36,144 nucleotides of DNA from Phycisphaerales bacterium. GTDB lineage: Bacteria > Planctomycetota > Phycisphaerae > Phycisphaerales > SM1A02. The translations under genes were made by a program, and so were the position numbers. The stretch is from positions 1-36,144 of the forward strand of contig JAKEEP010000142.1 of assembly GCA_022616475.1 (NCBI GenBank), written 5' to 3'. Every line of letters begins with the position of its first letter. Within the stretch, counting starts at the first letter, position 1. The notes beneath the pieces were generated by a model. That model was not told the origin of the DNA, did not search any database, and saw only the letters and a program-made list of their open reading frames with translations. Below, piece after piece: positions 1 through 7,366 of the stretch.

Positions 1-378
1 CTGATCACCGACATCGAACTGCACAGCCATTGCGAACATCACATGGTGCCGTTCGTTGGCAAGGCACACGTGGGCTACATTCCCGATGGCCGTGTCGTCG
101 GCCTGTCGAAGCTTGCTCGAGTGGTTGATGCATTCGCCAAGCGATTGCAGGTGCAGGAGAAGCTCACGGCTCAGATTGCCGACACCATCAACAACTCGCT
201 GCGCCCACAAGGTGTCGCGGTGATTCTCCAGTGCCAGCACTTCTGCATGTGCTATCGAGGGGTTAAGAAGCCGCACAGTTGGACGACCACCAGCAAGCTC
301 CACGGCTGTTTCCTCAAGAATGCCGCTTCACGGATGGAGCTGTTTACGCTGATCGGGATGCAGAAGCCAATCGGATAA
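1..378 (+). CDS. folE: GTP cyclohydrolase I, C-terminal part (gene runs off the left edge)
   Basis: Catalyses GTP to 7,8-dihydroneopterin triphosphate, the first step of folate and pterin synthesis, in the cytosol. The window opens inside the gene; reading from base 1 in frame gives LITDIELHSHCEHHMVPF, the conserved zinc-site motif (Cys of CEHH plus the following His), then the QHFCMCYRGVKKP block that carries the third zinc-ligand Cys and the conserved RGV. About 125 residues are visible, roughly the last two thirds of a family that is usually near 180-220 residues. The stop TAA ends at 378. The N-terminus and promoter lie outside the window, so operon context is unknown. The motif match is strong; only the missing 5' end limits the call. 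Confidence 0.93.
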   Translation: MITDIELHSHCEHHMVPFVGKAHVGYIPDGRVVGLSKLARVVDAFAKRLQVQEKLTAQIADTINNSLRPQGVAVILQCQHFCMCYRGVKKPHSWTTTSKLHGCFLKNAASRMELFTLIGMQKPIG

Positions 379-401
379 CAGTCGCACAGGCGTGTCTGTG
401 C

Positions 402-527
402 ATTTACGATTTGCGATTTACGGTTTACGATTGCGTTAGGCGCGACTCAACGAGTCGCGCAGGACCGTCGATTGAGCACTGTTGCGGATGATTGGGAGTC
501 GTAAATCGCAAATCCGAAATCGCAAAT
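402..527. repeat. Heptamer-built inverted repeat with a perfect internal hairpin, abutting a start codon
   Basis: The left arm (402-430) is four tandem heptamers of the form RTTTRCG. The right arm (499-527) is its imperfect reverse complement; I count 24 of 29 positions matching. Between them lies a perfect 9-bp stem (440-448 with 452-460) around a 3-base loop. The right arm runs into the ATG at 526 of the next gene, so the repeat replaces the place where a ribosome-binding site would be. No transposase is nearby. It resembles a MITE- or REP-like dispersed element, but identity across the genome cannot be tested here. Confidence 0.7.
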
Positions 528-1356
528 GTCCTTGACTTCTTCCATCTTCGGACGCGATAAGGCCCTGATCGGAATGATCCACGTCTCGGCGCTGCCGGGC
601 ACAACGCGGCACTCCATGCCGATGCCCAAGATCGTCGATCAGGCCGCCGACGAGGCAAAGCTTCTGATGGATTGTGGTTTCGATGCGATCATCATCGAGA
701 ACATGCATGATGCGCCGTACCTGCGTCGCGATGTGGGGCCGGAGATCACTGCCGCGATGACCATGATCGGCTGCGCCGTGCGGGAACAGATGAGCGAAAG
801 ACCGTTGGGGGTGCAGATTCTGGCCGGCGCCAACTGCGCCGCGCTGGCGGTCGCGCACGCCTGCGGCGGCGAATTCATTCGAGCTGAAGGCTTCGTGTTC
901 GCCTCCATCGCCGACGAAGGTCTTCTCGATTCGGCCGACGCCGGGCCGCTTTTGCGGTATCGAAAACTGATCGGGGCCGATGGCGCCAACGGCGACCCGC
1001 CCGTGAAGGTCCTGGCCGACATCAAGAAAAAGCACAGCTCTCACGCCATCACCGCTGACCTCGATATCGGCGAGTCGGCCAAGGCCGCGCAGTTTTTCGG
1101 CGCCGACGGTGTCATCGTCACCGGCATCGCCACCGGCCAAGCCATCAAGGTCAACGACCTCGGCTCGGCACGGGTCGCGACCACACTACCGCTGATCGTC
1201 GGCTCAGGCGTGACGCCCGACTCGGTCAAAGACCTTTTTGCCTACGCCGACGCGCTTATTGTCGGAAGCTGGTACAAGCGCGATGGCCTGTGGTCGAACC
1301 CGCCCGACAAGAAACGCGCATCTGAACTCATCAAAGCCGTCAACGCGGCGCGATAG
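526..1356 (+). CDS. BtpA/SgcQ-family TIM-barrel protein
   Basis: 276 residues. The N-terminal stretch FGRDKALIGMIHVSALPGT is the family's opening beta-strand motif, and later blocks (DAIIIENMHDAPY, QILAGANCAALAVAHACGG, EGFVFASIADEG, DGVIVTGIATG and the closing LIVGSGVTPDS...ALIVGSWYKRDG) fit a phosphate-binding TIM barrel. BtpA was linked to photosystem I stability in cyanobacteria; in non-photosynthetic bacteria the members are of unknown function, possibly in sugar or nucleoside metabolism, so no reaction is assigned. The start is the first ATG, with no Shine-Dalgarno sequence because a repeat arm occupies the leader; leaderless or weak initiation is possible. It converges on kbl with a gap of only two bases between the stop codons. 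Confidence 0.85.
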   Translation: MSLTSSIFGRDKALIGMIHVSALPGTTRHSMPMPKIVDQAADEAKLLMDCGFDAIIIENMHDAPYLRRDVGPEITAAMTMIGCAVREQMSERPLGVQILAGANCAALAVAHACGGEFIRAEGFVFASIADEGLLDSADAGPLLRYRKLIGADGANGDPPVKVLADIKKKHSSHAITADLDIGESAKAAQFFGADGVIVTGIATGQAIKVNDLGSARVATTLPLIVGSGVTPDSVKDLFAYADALIVGSWYKRDGLWSNPPDKKRASELIKAVNAAR

Positions 1357-1358
1357 CG

Positions 1359-2597
1359 CTACACCTTCTTCAATGTCTTCAGGGCGCTAACGAGTTTGTC
1401 CACGTGTTCCCGAGCGTGCGCCGCGCTGATCTGCACTCGCAGCCGGGCGTGCCCCTCGGGCACGACCGGATAGCCGAAGCCGATCACGTACACCCCCAAC
1501 TCCAGCAACTTCTTGCTCATCGCGATCGCGCGCGCCGTGTCGTGTACGATGATCGGGCAGATCGCCGTGGGCGACTCAAGCACATCGAAACCCGCCTTCT
1601 TGATTTCCGCACGCGCGTACGCAACGTTCTCGCGGAGCCGGACCACGCGCCCTGCTTTCGGCTCTTGCATCAACAGCTCGATGGCCTTGTTCGCCGAGCA
1701 CGCCACGCTTACTGGCAGCGCGTTGGAAAACAGCGTCGGCCGCCCGCGCTGAATCAACAATTCGATCCCGTTCCGCGGGCCCGCAACATATCCGCCGGCC
1801 GCGCCGCCCAGCGCCTTGCCCAACGTGCCGGTGATGAAGTCGATCTGGGATCGCTTCATCCCGAAGTGCTCGTGAGTGCCGCGCCCGGTCTTGCCCATGA
1901 CGCCCGTGCCATGCGAATCGTCCACAACCAGCAGCGCGCCGAACTCATCGCACAACTTCCGCAATCCCGGCAAGTCTGCAATGTCGCCCTCCATGCTGAA
2001 CACGCCATCGGTCACCACCCAGATCGCCCCCGTCACCTCCGGATTGGCGCGGCTCGCCTCGAGCACACTGCGCAGCACCCCCAAATCGCTGTGCTTGAAC
2101 ACCGCCTTGTGCACGCCTTTCTTGATCGTCGTCATCAACCGGATCGAGTCGATGATCGAAGCATGATTCAACTCGTCGGAAATGACCAGGTCGCCCGGCT
2201 CGCACAGCGTCGGAAAGATCGCCTCATTCGCGTTCCAGCAGCTGGTAAACGTGTACGCCGCTTCAACTCCGTAGAACTTCGCAAGCGTTTTCTCAATCGT
2301 TTCGTGCGGCGTGAACGTTCCACCGATGAACCGCACCGAAGCCGTGCCCGCGCCATACTTCTTGATCCCCTCGATTCCGGCCGCATTGACCTCCGGATGA
2401 TTCGCCAGCCCCAGGTAATTGTTCGAACAAAAGCACACGACCTCGCCGTAGCCGCGCACGCGTACGTTGGCATCCATCGGGCCTTCGATCATCTGAAGCG
2501 TCTTGAGCTGCCCGCTCTGCTCTAGCTGCTTGATGATGGCAGCCGAACGCTCCTCAAACACCTCTATCCCTGACTGGCGCGAAGTTGTAGTCGTCAT
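1359..2597 (-). CDS. kbl: Glycine C-acetyltransferase (2-amino-3-ketobutyrate CoA ligase)
   Basis: PLP-dependent alpha-oxoamine synthase that cleaves 2-amino-3-ketobutyrate with CoA into glycine and acetyl-CoA, the second step of threonine breakdown after threonine dehydrogenase. 412 residues, close to the family's ~400. Visible family motifs: FCSNNYLGLANHP near 56-68, ISDELNHASIIDSIR near 139-153, TDGVFSMEGDIA near 196-207, VVDDSHGTG near 224-232 (D226 and H229 contact the cofactor) and ITGTLGKALGG with the Schiff-base lysine K261. Biotin-pathway BioF is a relative, but the NHASIIDGIR-like block and the SVRFIGGT block favour Kbl. An SDR-type threonine dehydrogenase lies 4.5 kb upstream on the same strand and a decayed tail of another copy is closer, which supports the threonine pathway role. 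The start is ATG at 2597. Confidence 0.88.
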   Translation of the reverse strand: MTTTTSRQSGIEVFEERSAAIIKQLEQSGQLKTLQMIEGPMDANVRVRGYGEVVCFCSNNYLGLANHPEVNAAGIEGIKKYGAGTASVRFIGGTFTPHETIEKTLAKFYGVEAAYTFTSCWNANEAIFPTLCEPGDLVISDELNHASIIDSIRLMTTIKKGVHKAVFKHSDLGVLRSVLEASRANPEVTGAIWVVTDGVFSMEGDIADLPGLRKLCDEFGALLVVDDSHGTGVMGKTGRGTHEHFGMKRSQIDFITGTLGKALGGAAGGYVAGPRNGIELLIQRGRPTLFSNALPVSVACSANKAIELLMQEPKAGRVVRLRENVAYARAEIKKAGFDVLESPTAICPIIVHDTARAIAMSKKLLELGVYVIGFGYPVVPEGHARLRVQISAAHAREHVDKLVSALKTLKKV

Positions 2598-2602
2598 GCC
2601 TC

Positions 2603-2617
2603 TAGTTTATAGTTTAC
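2603..2617. repeat. Short tandem heptamer repeat in front of kbl
   Basis: Two period-7 units (GTTTATA then GTTTACA on the + strand) sit 6-20 bases upstream of the kbl ATG. On the coding strand this reads as two TAAACTA units, AT-rich enough to act as part of a promoter. The period and the TTTA core resemble the larger heptamer element at 402-527, which also touches a start codon. Confidence 0.4.
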
Positions 2618-2641
2618 ACGCTTGGACCGCGCCGGTGTTCT

Positions 2642-3373
2642 CTATCGTGGTCTCACGCCGACAAACATCTCACCCACCTGCAGCTCGTTGACCGCCGGCT
2701 CCCTCGCGGCCTGGAAACCCGTTTCGCGCAACAATCGCACCCAGGTCGACCGAGAAAACAATCCGAGTCGATGCCGATCCTGCTCCACCCGAATCGCCCC
2801 ATCGCGATCGTAAAGCAAATAGGCAAAATCCACGGTGAAATGCGCATCGGCCGGATCGGGATCCCAGCAACGCTCCAGGTATCGCAACGACCGGCCATCA
2901 GCTCCGTCGTGCCCGCCATGATCAGTCGATGGCGTCCAAGTCTCGGTGGTGCAATCGGGCACGAACAATGCGGCGCCCCCGGGAGCACAGTGCGCAAACG
3001 CCGTCTCAACCGCTTGCCGCAAGTGATCCTCAGCGCACAGATACATGACTGCATCGTGCACGAATACCGCATCGAACTGTCGCGCCAGACGAAGCGATCG
3101 CATGTCTCCCTGAACGTGCTCGCATTCAGGATTCAGCTTGCAGCTGACACCCAACATTTCGGCTGAGAGATCAGTCAGCGTGAGCTTGCACTTGCGCTTG
3201 AGATGGACTGCATTGTTCCCGCCGCCGCACCCAAGCTCCAGCATCGTGCGAATCGGCCTCCGTGCGTGCTTGCACAGAACGTTCCAATAGTGGTCCGCTT
3301 CCTTCGCATAATCATCCGGCGAAGAGAGCAGCGGCCACCACTCGGCGAGCGTCGAGTACAGCTTCATCGACAT
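2642..3373 (-). CDS. Class I SAM-dependent methyltransferase, substrate unknown
   Basis: 243 residues with a Rossmann-type methyltransferase fold. Motif I is MLELGCGGGNN near 44-54 (SAM-binding glycine loop); LTDLSAEML follows as the acidic end of strand 2, and FDAVFVHDAVMYL is the post-motif block near 105-117. The C-terminal half (TVDFAYLLYDRDGAIRVEQDRHRLGLFSRSTWVRLLRETGF) is the layout common in small-molecule methyltransferases. A GAGG sequence 8 bases before the ATG at 3373 supports this start. It lies 44 bases upstream of kbl on the same strand and may be co-transcribed. The substrate cannot be named. Confidence 0.85.
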   Translation of the reverse strand: MSMKLYSTLAEWWPLLSSPDDYAKEADHYWNVLCKHARRPIRTMLELGCGGGNNAVHLKRKCKLTLTDLSAEMLGVSCKLNPECEHVQGDMRSLRLARQFDAVFVHDAVMYLCAEDHLRQAVETAFAHCAPGGAALFVPDCTTETWTPSTDHGGHDGADGRSLRYLERCWDPDPADAHFTVDFAYLLYDRDGAIRVEQDRHRLGLFSRSTWVRLLRETGFQAAREPAVNELQVGEMFVGVRPR

Positions 3374-3392
3374 CCGTGTGACCTCAAACTGA

Positions 3393-4127
3393 TCATACTG
3401 GCTTGGGCCTGGACCTTCGCAACTTGCGCCCGCATTCAGTGCACACCGGCGAGACGCCTATCGGATATCCGCACCCAACGCAGCGCGATCGCATGAAGCG
3501 CACGGCCCGGCGCAGCCCAACCCAAGCCCCAACCATCCCTGCAAAGCACGCCGAGTAGAACAGCGTGTTCATCGCAAATCCAAGCCAAAGCGGCCGAAAC
3601 GGCAACATCACCGGCATCGTCATGCGATATACCGTGATCGGCGTCTTGGTGGTCACGATCGCCCACGATGACCGCGCCGGCGCTGGGGTGGGCGCGCGCG
3701 AGGCATCAAAATCCAGCCGGCCCTCCAACGTCATGCATGGCCACCCCGACCGCACCAGTGCAATCATCGGATACGGACCGTTGATCGCGTCTCTCGCGAC
3801 TGAAGGCGACGTGATTTCGATCATCATGAATTGCGCACCGCGCGGTGAAGACACCATGTCCACAAAATGCTGCTGCTGTGGCGTGTCTCGCGCAAAGAAC
3901 TCGCGGCGCAGCTTCGCCAGCAGGAGCGGGTCGAACGTCCCACCCGGCTTGGACCAATAGGCGCACACCCAACTCACGGCCACGTTCATCACCAGCCCGG
4001 CAGCGAGAAATCCAGCGATGAGGAGAATTCGACGCCACATGACGGATGCATTCAATGGAAGGAACGTCAAAGGAGCCCAACGGTTGCCCAAAGAGAATCG
4101 ATTTGGGGCCCCGGCCCGGCGCGTCAT
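3393..4127 (-). CDS. Membrane protein with C-terminal zinc ribbon, unknown function
   Basis: 244 residues if it starts at the ATG at 4127, which shares one base (TGATG) with the stop of the gene upstream, a translational-coupling arrangement. An internal ATG at 4040 (MWRRILLIAGFLAAG) would place the first membrane helix at the N-terminus and is an alternative. Visible features: a hydrophobic helix (ILLIAGFLAAGLVMNVAVSWVCAYW), a long soluble part, a second hydrophobic region (LWLGFAMNTLFYSACFAGMVGAWVGL) and a four-cysteine ribbon CVGCGYPIGVSPVCTECGRKL at the end. Short membrane proteins closing with such a CxxCGY...CxxCG ribbon are frequent in planctomycetes; their job is not known. Lies 19 bases upstream of the methyltransferase on the same strand. 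Confidence 0.7.
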   Translation of the reverse strand: MTRRAGAPNRFSLGNRWAPLTFLPLNASVMWRRILLIAGFLAAGLVMNVAVSWVCAYWSKPGGTFDPLLLAKLRREFFARDTPQQQHFVDMVSSPRGAQFMMIEITSPSVARDAINGPYPMIALVRSGWPCMTLEGRLDFDASRAPTPAPARSSWAIVTTKTPITVYRMTMPVMLPFRPLWLGFAMNTLFYSACFAGMVGAWVGLRRAVRFMRSRCVGCGYPIGVSPVCTECGRKLRRSRPKPV

Positions 4128-4507
4128 CAACGATCGTCAGGCGTTTGCGGCACATACCACTCGCGGCGGAGCAACGCCAGGCACGTCGCCGCTCCGACGA
4201 AAGCCACCACCCAAAGCGGAATTTGCACGATTCGAACCGGCCCCGTCACGTTGAACTCGAACCACCAATCCCAATCACGCTTCAAGAACCTGTCCAATCG
4301 CCAACCTGGCTGCGTGTTCGAGAGTATCGTTCCGCGTTCACCCCACACCCAGCGCCAACATCCGTGACGAATATTGAAATGCGTCTGCGAGCCATCGCTG
4401 GCGACCGGCAGCGTCCAACTCAGCGAACATCGGCTGCTGGCGCCCCAGGCGATGAATGCCGCCAGCGACAACGATCCGATCAACCAGCGCGCCGTTCGCA
4501 GAATCAT
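4127..4507 (-). CDS. Small membrane protein, unknown function
   Basis: 126 residues. An N-terminal hydrophobic segment (WLIGSLSLAAFIAWGAS) is followed by a Trp-rich soluble stretch (HGCWRWVWGERG, RDWDWWFEF) and a C-terminal hydrophobic segment (IPLWVVAFVGAATCLALL). This layout matches the first part of planctomycete proteins whose last part is a zinc ribbon; here the ribbon is absent, while the next gene has one. The ATG at 4507 overlaps the stop of the upstream threonine dehydrogenase remnant by four bases (ATGA), and its own stop shares a base with the start of the next gene. It therefore looks like an original member of a tdh-to-kbl operon. No function can be assigned. Confidence 0.65.
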   Translation of the reverse strand: MILRTARWLIGSLSLAAFIAWGASSRCSLSWTLPVASDGSQTHFNIRHGCWRWVWGERGTILSNTQPGWRLDRFLKRDWDWWFEFNVTGPVRIVQIPLWVVAFVGAATCLALLRREWYVPQTPDDR

Positions 4508-4640
4508 CTCACCTGAGCGTACCGCGCCCGAATGCCCGGCACCAAATACTCCTCAAATGCCCGCTGCAAGTCGTGGCGCGGGAGACCGGCAATCCCATAA
4601 CGGCTTGCCTGGGCCCGCCGAATGCACAATTCGCCTGGTG
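4504..4640 (-). pseudogene. Decayed 3' end of an L-threonine 3-dehydrogenase gene
   Basis: The last codons read PRHDLQRAFEEYLVPGIRARY, which differs at only 2 of 21 residues from the C-terminus of the intact tdh gene at 7143-8294. At DNA level 4531-4580 matches 7161-7210 at about 40 of 50 positions, with most changes silent, so the tail diverged while under protein-level selection. Further upstream similarity is weaker and needs gaps (shared GGGCC and CACAAT blocks near 4611-4630), implying frameshifts. Both tails finish in an ATGA overlap context, here with the start of the gene at 4507. The rest of the gene is missing. From 4641 to 4823 I see no convincing gene. Confidence 0.7.
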
Positions 4641-4823
4641 GCCCCCGAAAACTCAAGCTGACCTTCACCCGATGACGAGAACCCATGCGAACAAAGCCCT
4701 GGTTGGAGTACGACGGCATCGTCGCCGGATGTAACCGGAACTATTGTTTGCACATCAACGCTCCGCCTGGCCTACCGCAGATGCCGCTCGAATGGAATCC
4801 TTTTTAGTCAGTACAATCCGCCA

Positions 4824-5804
4824 GTGCTGAACGACCTCAAGGGTGTCAACATTCACGTGCTGAGCGATGATGATCCGAAGCATCATCGTTGCCCGCGCGC
4901 CGCTGCCGCAGACGATTTGTTCATCGTCAGCCATTTTGATCTGCTCGAACGTCTCGTGGAACGTGGCGTGCCGAGTCATCGCATCGCGATCGCTCCACCG
5001 GGTTTGAGCCGCGAATGGATCGATGGGCTCAAGGTGACGAACCCTCACACGGAAATCATTCCCCCTGCGCCGTATGAGTCGCAGTTTCGCACGCTGGTTG
5101 TCCTACCGACATACAACGAGCGCGCCAATCTCAGCGCCATGGTCGCCGCCATCCATGCGCATCTGGTCTGCGATGTGCTCATCGCCGATGACAATTCGCC
5201 CGACGGCACAGGTGCGATCGCCGACACTCTGAGCGCGGCGGACTCTCGCGTGCGCGTTCTGCACCGGCCGACCAAGGAAGGCCTCGGTCGCGCTTACATT
5301 GCCGGCTTTCGCTGGGCCATGGAGCGAGATTACCAGCGCGTCATCCAGATGGATTGCGATTTCAGCCACTCGCCTTGTGATTTGCCGCGCCTCGTGCACG
5401 CAAGCGCTTCCGCCGACCTGGTTATTGGCAGCAGATACGTGCGCGGTGGGCGGACTGATGGATGGAGCTGGATGCGTCGCCAAGTCTCTCGCGGGAACAC
5501 CTACACGCGCCTGCTACTTGGATTCTCCGTGCGCGATTGGACCGCCGGGTTTCGATGCTTGACCGTCAATCTTCTTCGGCGCCTCCATTTGGACGACATT
5601 GCCGCCAACGGCTTTGGATTTCAAGTCGAGATCGTCTGGAAGGCCAAGAACCTCGGCGCCGCCATTTGCGAGATCCCGATCAACTTCCGCCAGCGGCGAG
5701 CCGGAGCCAGCAAGATGAGTCGCTCGATCATTTTTGAAGCGCTTCGTCTCGTGCCGGCGATGCGCTTCTCAGCGCCATCGCGCGCCCTTGAAGCCGCCTC
5801 ATGA
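4824..5804 (+). CDS. GT2 glycosyltransferase, polyprenol-phosphate mannose synthase type
   Basis: Likely transfers a sugar from a nucleotide donor to polyprenyl phosphate, supplying a lipid-linked donor to membrane transferases such as the next gene. The GT2 domain starts near residue 88: TLVVLPTYNER, then LIADDNSPDGT, VIQMDCDFSHSP (the metal-binding DxD-type motif), VIGSRYVRGG, DWTAGFRCL and the closing GFGFQVEIVWKAKNLG...VPINF-type block ending RAGASKM. No C-terminal membrane helices, as in soluble DPM synthases. The first ~85 residues (IVSHFDLLERLVERGVPSHR and so on) are not part of the domain and look like a piece of another protein. GTG at 4824 gives the longest form; GTG at 5034 would give a normal-length enzyme. 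Its stop overlaps the next start (ATGA). Confidence 0.82.
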   Translation: MLNDLKGVNIHVLSDDDPKHHRCPRAAAADDLFIVSHFDLLERLVERGVPSHRIAIAPPGLSREWIDGLKVTNPHTEIIPPAPYESQFRTLVVLPTYNERANLSAMVAAIHAHLVCDVLIADDNSPDGTGAIADTLSAADSRVRVLHRPTKEGLGRAYIAGFRWAMERDYQRVIQMDCDFSHSPCDLPRLVHASASADLVIGSRYVRGGRTDGWSWMRRQVSRGNTYTRLLLGFSVRDWTAGFRCLTVNLLRRLHLDDIAANGFGFQVEIVWKAKNLGAAICEIPINFRQRRAGASKMSRSIIFEALRLVPAMRFSAPSRALEAAS

Positions 5805-7366
5805 ACCAAGCCGCTTCACGGGCATGTTCTTCCGGGCTTGTTCATCCGGACCACGGCGCGGGGTTGCATCAGGGCCGCCGCCTCCCTTGGCTCAAATGGG
5901 TGATTTTGGTCGTGTTCATCGCGGTGCCCTCTCTGCTCATTCCATATTTTCGTAGCAGTGGCGGAGATTTGGACGTGTTGCTGAAAGGCGGCCAGCGCCT
6001 CGTGCACGCCGAACCGCTCTATCAGGTGGGCAATCGGTTCACCTATCCGCCGTTTGCAGCCCTCCCGTTCGCGGTTTTGGCTGCCTTGCCAGAGTCGATC
6101 CAACGTGAGGTTTGGTACGCCGTCAACTTCACATGCATGGCGCTGATTCTCTCGATTCTCGCCAGACAGATTCGACCGGTTTTGCAGGGCCACAGCGCGC
6201 AGACCGGCGCACGAGTGAATCGCCTGTCAATGTGTACGTTCTGGAGCCTCTTCTTTCTTTTGGCGGCTCGTCATGTTCTGGCCCCTATCGAAAACCAGCA
6301 ATACGACCTCCTGGTCTTGTTGCTGGTTGTGCTGGCCATCGATTTTTCCTGTTCCGAAAGGCATTGGCGTGCTGGGGCTTTCGCTGGTCTGGCGGCCGCG
6401 TGTAAGGCCACACCGCTGCTCTTTCTCCCAACCATGCTTTGGCAGCGCCGATGGCTTGCGAGCATCACGTTCCTCATTGCTGCGGCCAGCGCAACGTTTC
6501 TACCTGACGTGTTGTTCCCAAGTGGGACGGACGAACTTTGGGTTCAGCAGTGGTTCACCACCTATGTTGCAAAAGCGAGCATCGGTGAAAGTCCAAACGT
6601 CGAAGGAGCATGGACCGACTGGAACATGCTGAACCAGAGCCTGGCGGGCACCTGGCATCGACTTTCGACACCTTCCCCAAAGAACTCCGGATCATTTGAC
6701 GTCCGCCTCTGGGCGCCATCGCCGAGGTTGAGCAAGTTCGGGTTGGTCGCGGCGCAAGTCGGCATCGTCGCCTGGCTCTGGTTGACCACGCGCCGATCAC
6801 TGGCCAACCGCGCGAATACGCTCGCACTGCCCTACCGCCGTTTGGGCGAGGGAAGCGCCGTTGTCAGCGCCATGCTCTTGCTTTCGCCCATGAGCAGCAA
6901 GGCACATTTCTGCGTGCTGCTCTTGCCAATAGCCTTCTGCCTGGCGGACTTTCTTCACCGACGCCGCGATTGGTTCGTTGGCTGCATGTTGGTTCTTCTG
7001 TTTGTGCTCGGCGCCGCCACCGCCAAAGGCATCGTCGGTCGTGAGCTCGGTTCGGCCTTTCTCGCTCGTGGGTCGGTCACTTGGTGCGCCCTGGCCAGCC
7101 TCCTCGGCACCGGCTGGATCCTCCTCCGCGCTGACCAGCCGATCATCGATACCTGGCGGAAATCCGCGGCACCAGGTACTCTTCAAAGGCTCGCTGCAAA
7201 TCATGCCGCGGCGCAAACCCCCAGTCCCGCCGCGCCGCCCCGTCGTCAACATTCTCGGGCCAACTATCCACAATCTGCTGACGCTGTTCATCCGGCTCGA
7301 ACCGGATCTTCGCGCGAGGAAAGCACTTCTTGGCCAAAGTTGCGAATTCCCCCGCGCTCGGATTGA
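5801..7366 (+). CDS. DUF2029/GT87-like polytopic mannosyltransferase, C-terminus probably lost
   Basis: 521 residues as read. Many hydrophobic segments (for example WVILVVFIAVPSLLIPYF, ALILSILA, LLVLLLVVLAIDF, SITFLIAAASATFL), the GGDLDVLLKGGQRLV...LYQVGNRFTYPPFAALPFA region and the AAACKATPLLFLP loop are typical of DUF2029 (GT87) polyprenol-phosphate-dependent mannosyltransferases of the cytoplasmic membrane. The preceding gene, which overlaps by 4 bases, would make its donor. The last helix ends near 7130; the following ~75 residues are Pro/Ala/Arg-rich and are simply the antisense of the tdh 3' end (overlap 7143-7366). This suggests the natural stop was lost at a recombination junction near 7143. 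Codon-level function of the extension is doubtful. Confidence 0.78.
   Translation: MNQAASRACSSGLVHPDHGAGLHQGRRLPWLKWVILVVFIAVPSLLIPYFRSSGGDLDVLLKGGQRLVHAEPLYQVGNRFTYPPFAALPFAVLAALPESIQREVWYAVNFTCMALILSILARQIRPVLQGHSAQTGARVNRLSMCTFWSLFFLLAARHVLAPIENQQYDLLVLLLVVLAIDFSCSERHWRAGAFAGLAAACKATPLLFLPTMLWQRRWLASITFLIAAASATFLPDVLFPSGTDELWVQQWFTTYVAKASIGESPNVEGAWTDWNMLNQSLAGTWHRLSTPSPKNSGSFDVRLWAPSPRLSKFGLVAAQVGIVAWLWLTTRRSLANRANTLALPYRRLGEGSAVVSAMLLLSPMSSKAHFCVLLLPIAFCLADFLHRRRDWFVGCMLVLLFVLGAATAKGIVGRELGSAFLARGSVTWCALASLLGTGWILLRADQPIIDTWRKSAAPGTLQRLAANHAAAQTPSPAAPPRRQHSRANYPQSADAVHPARTGSSREESTSWPKLRIPPRSD

Noticed and set aside
1404-2525. Long open frame of 373 codons on the + strand
   Set aside because: It is antisense to kbl, has no domain, is His/Arg-rich and is explained by the codon bias of kbl.
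4226-4245. T-loop-like sequence (GGTTCGAATC on the minus strand) suggesting a tRNA
   Set aside because: No acceptor stem or anticodon arm can be folded around it and it lies inside the 126-aa gene, encoding part of GPVRIVQIPLW.
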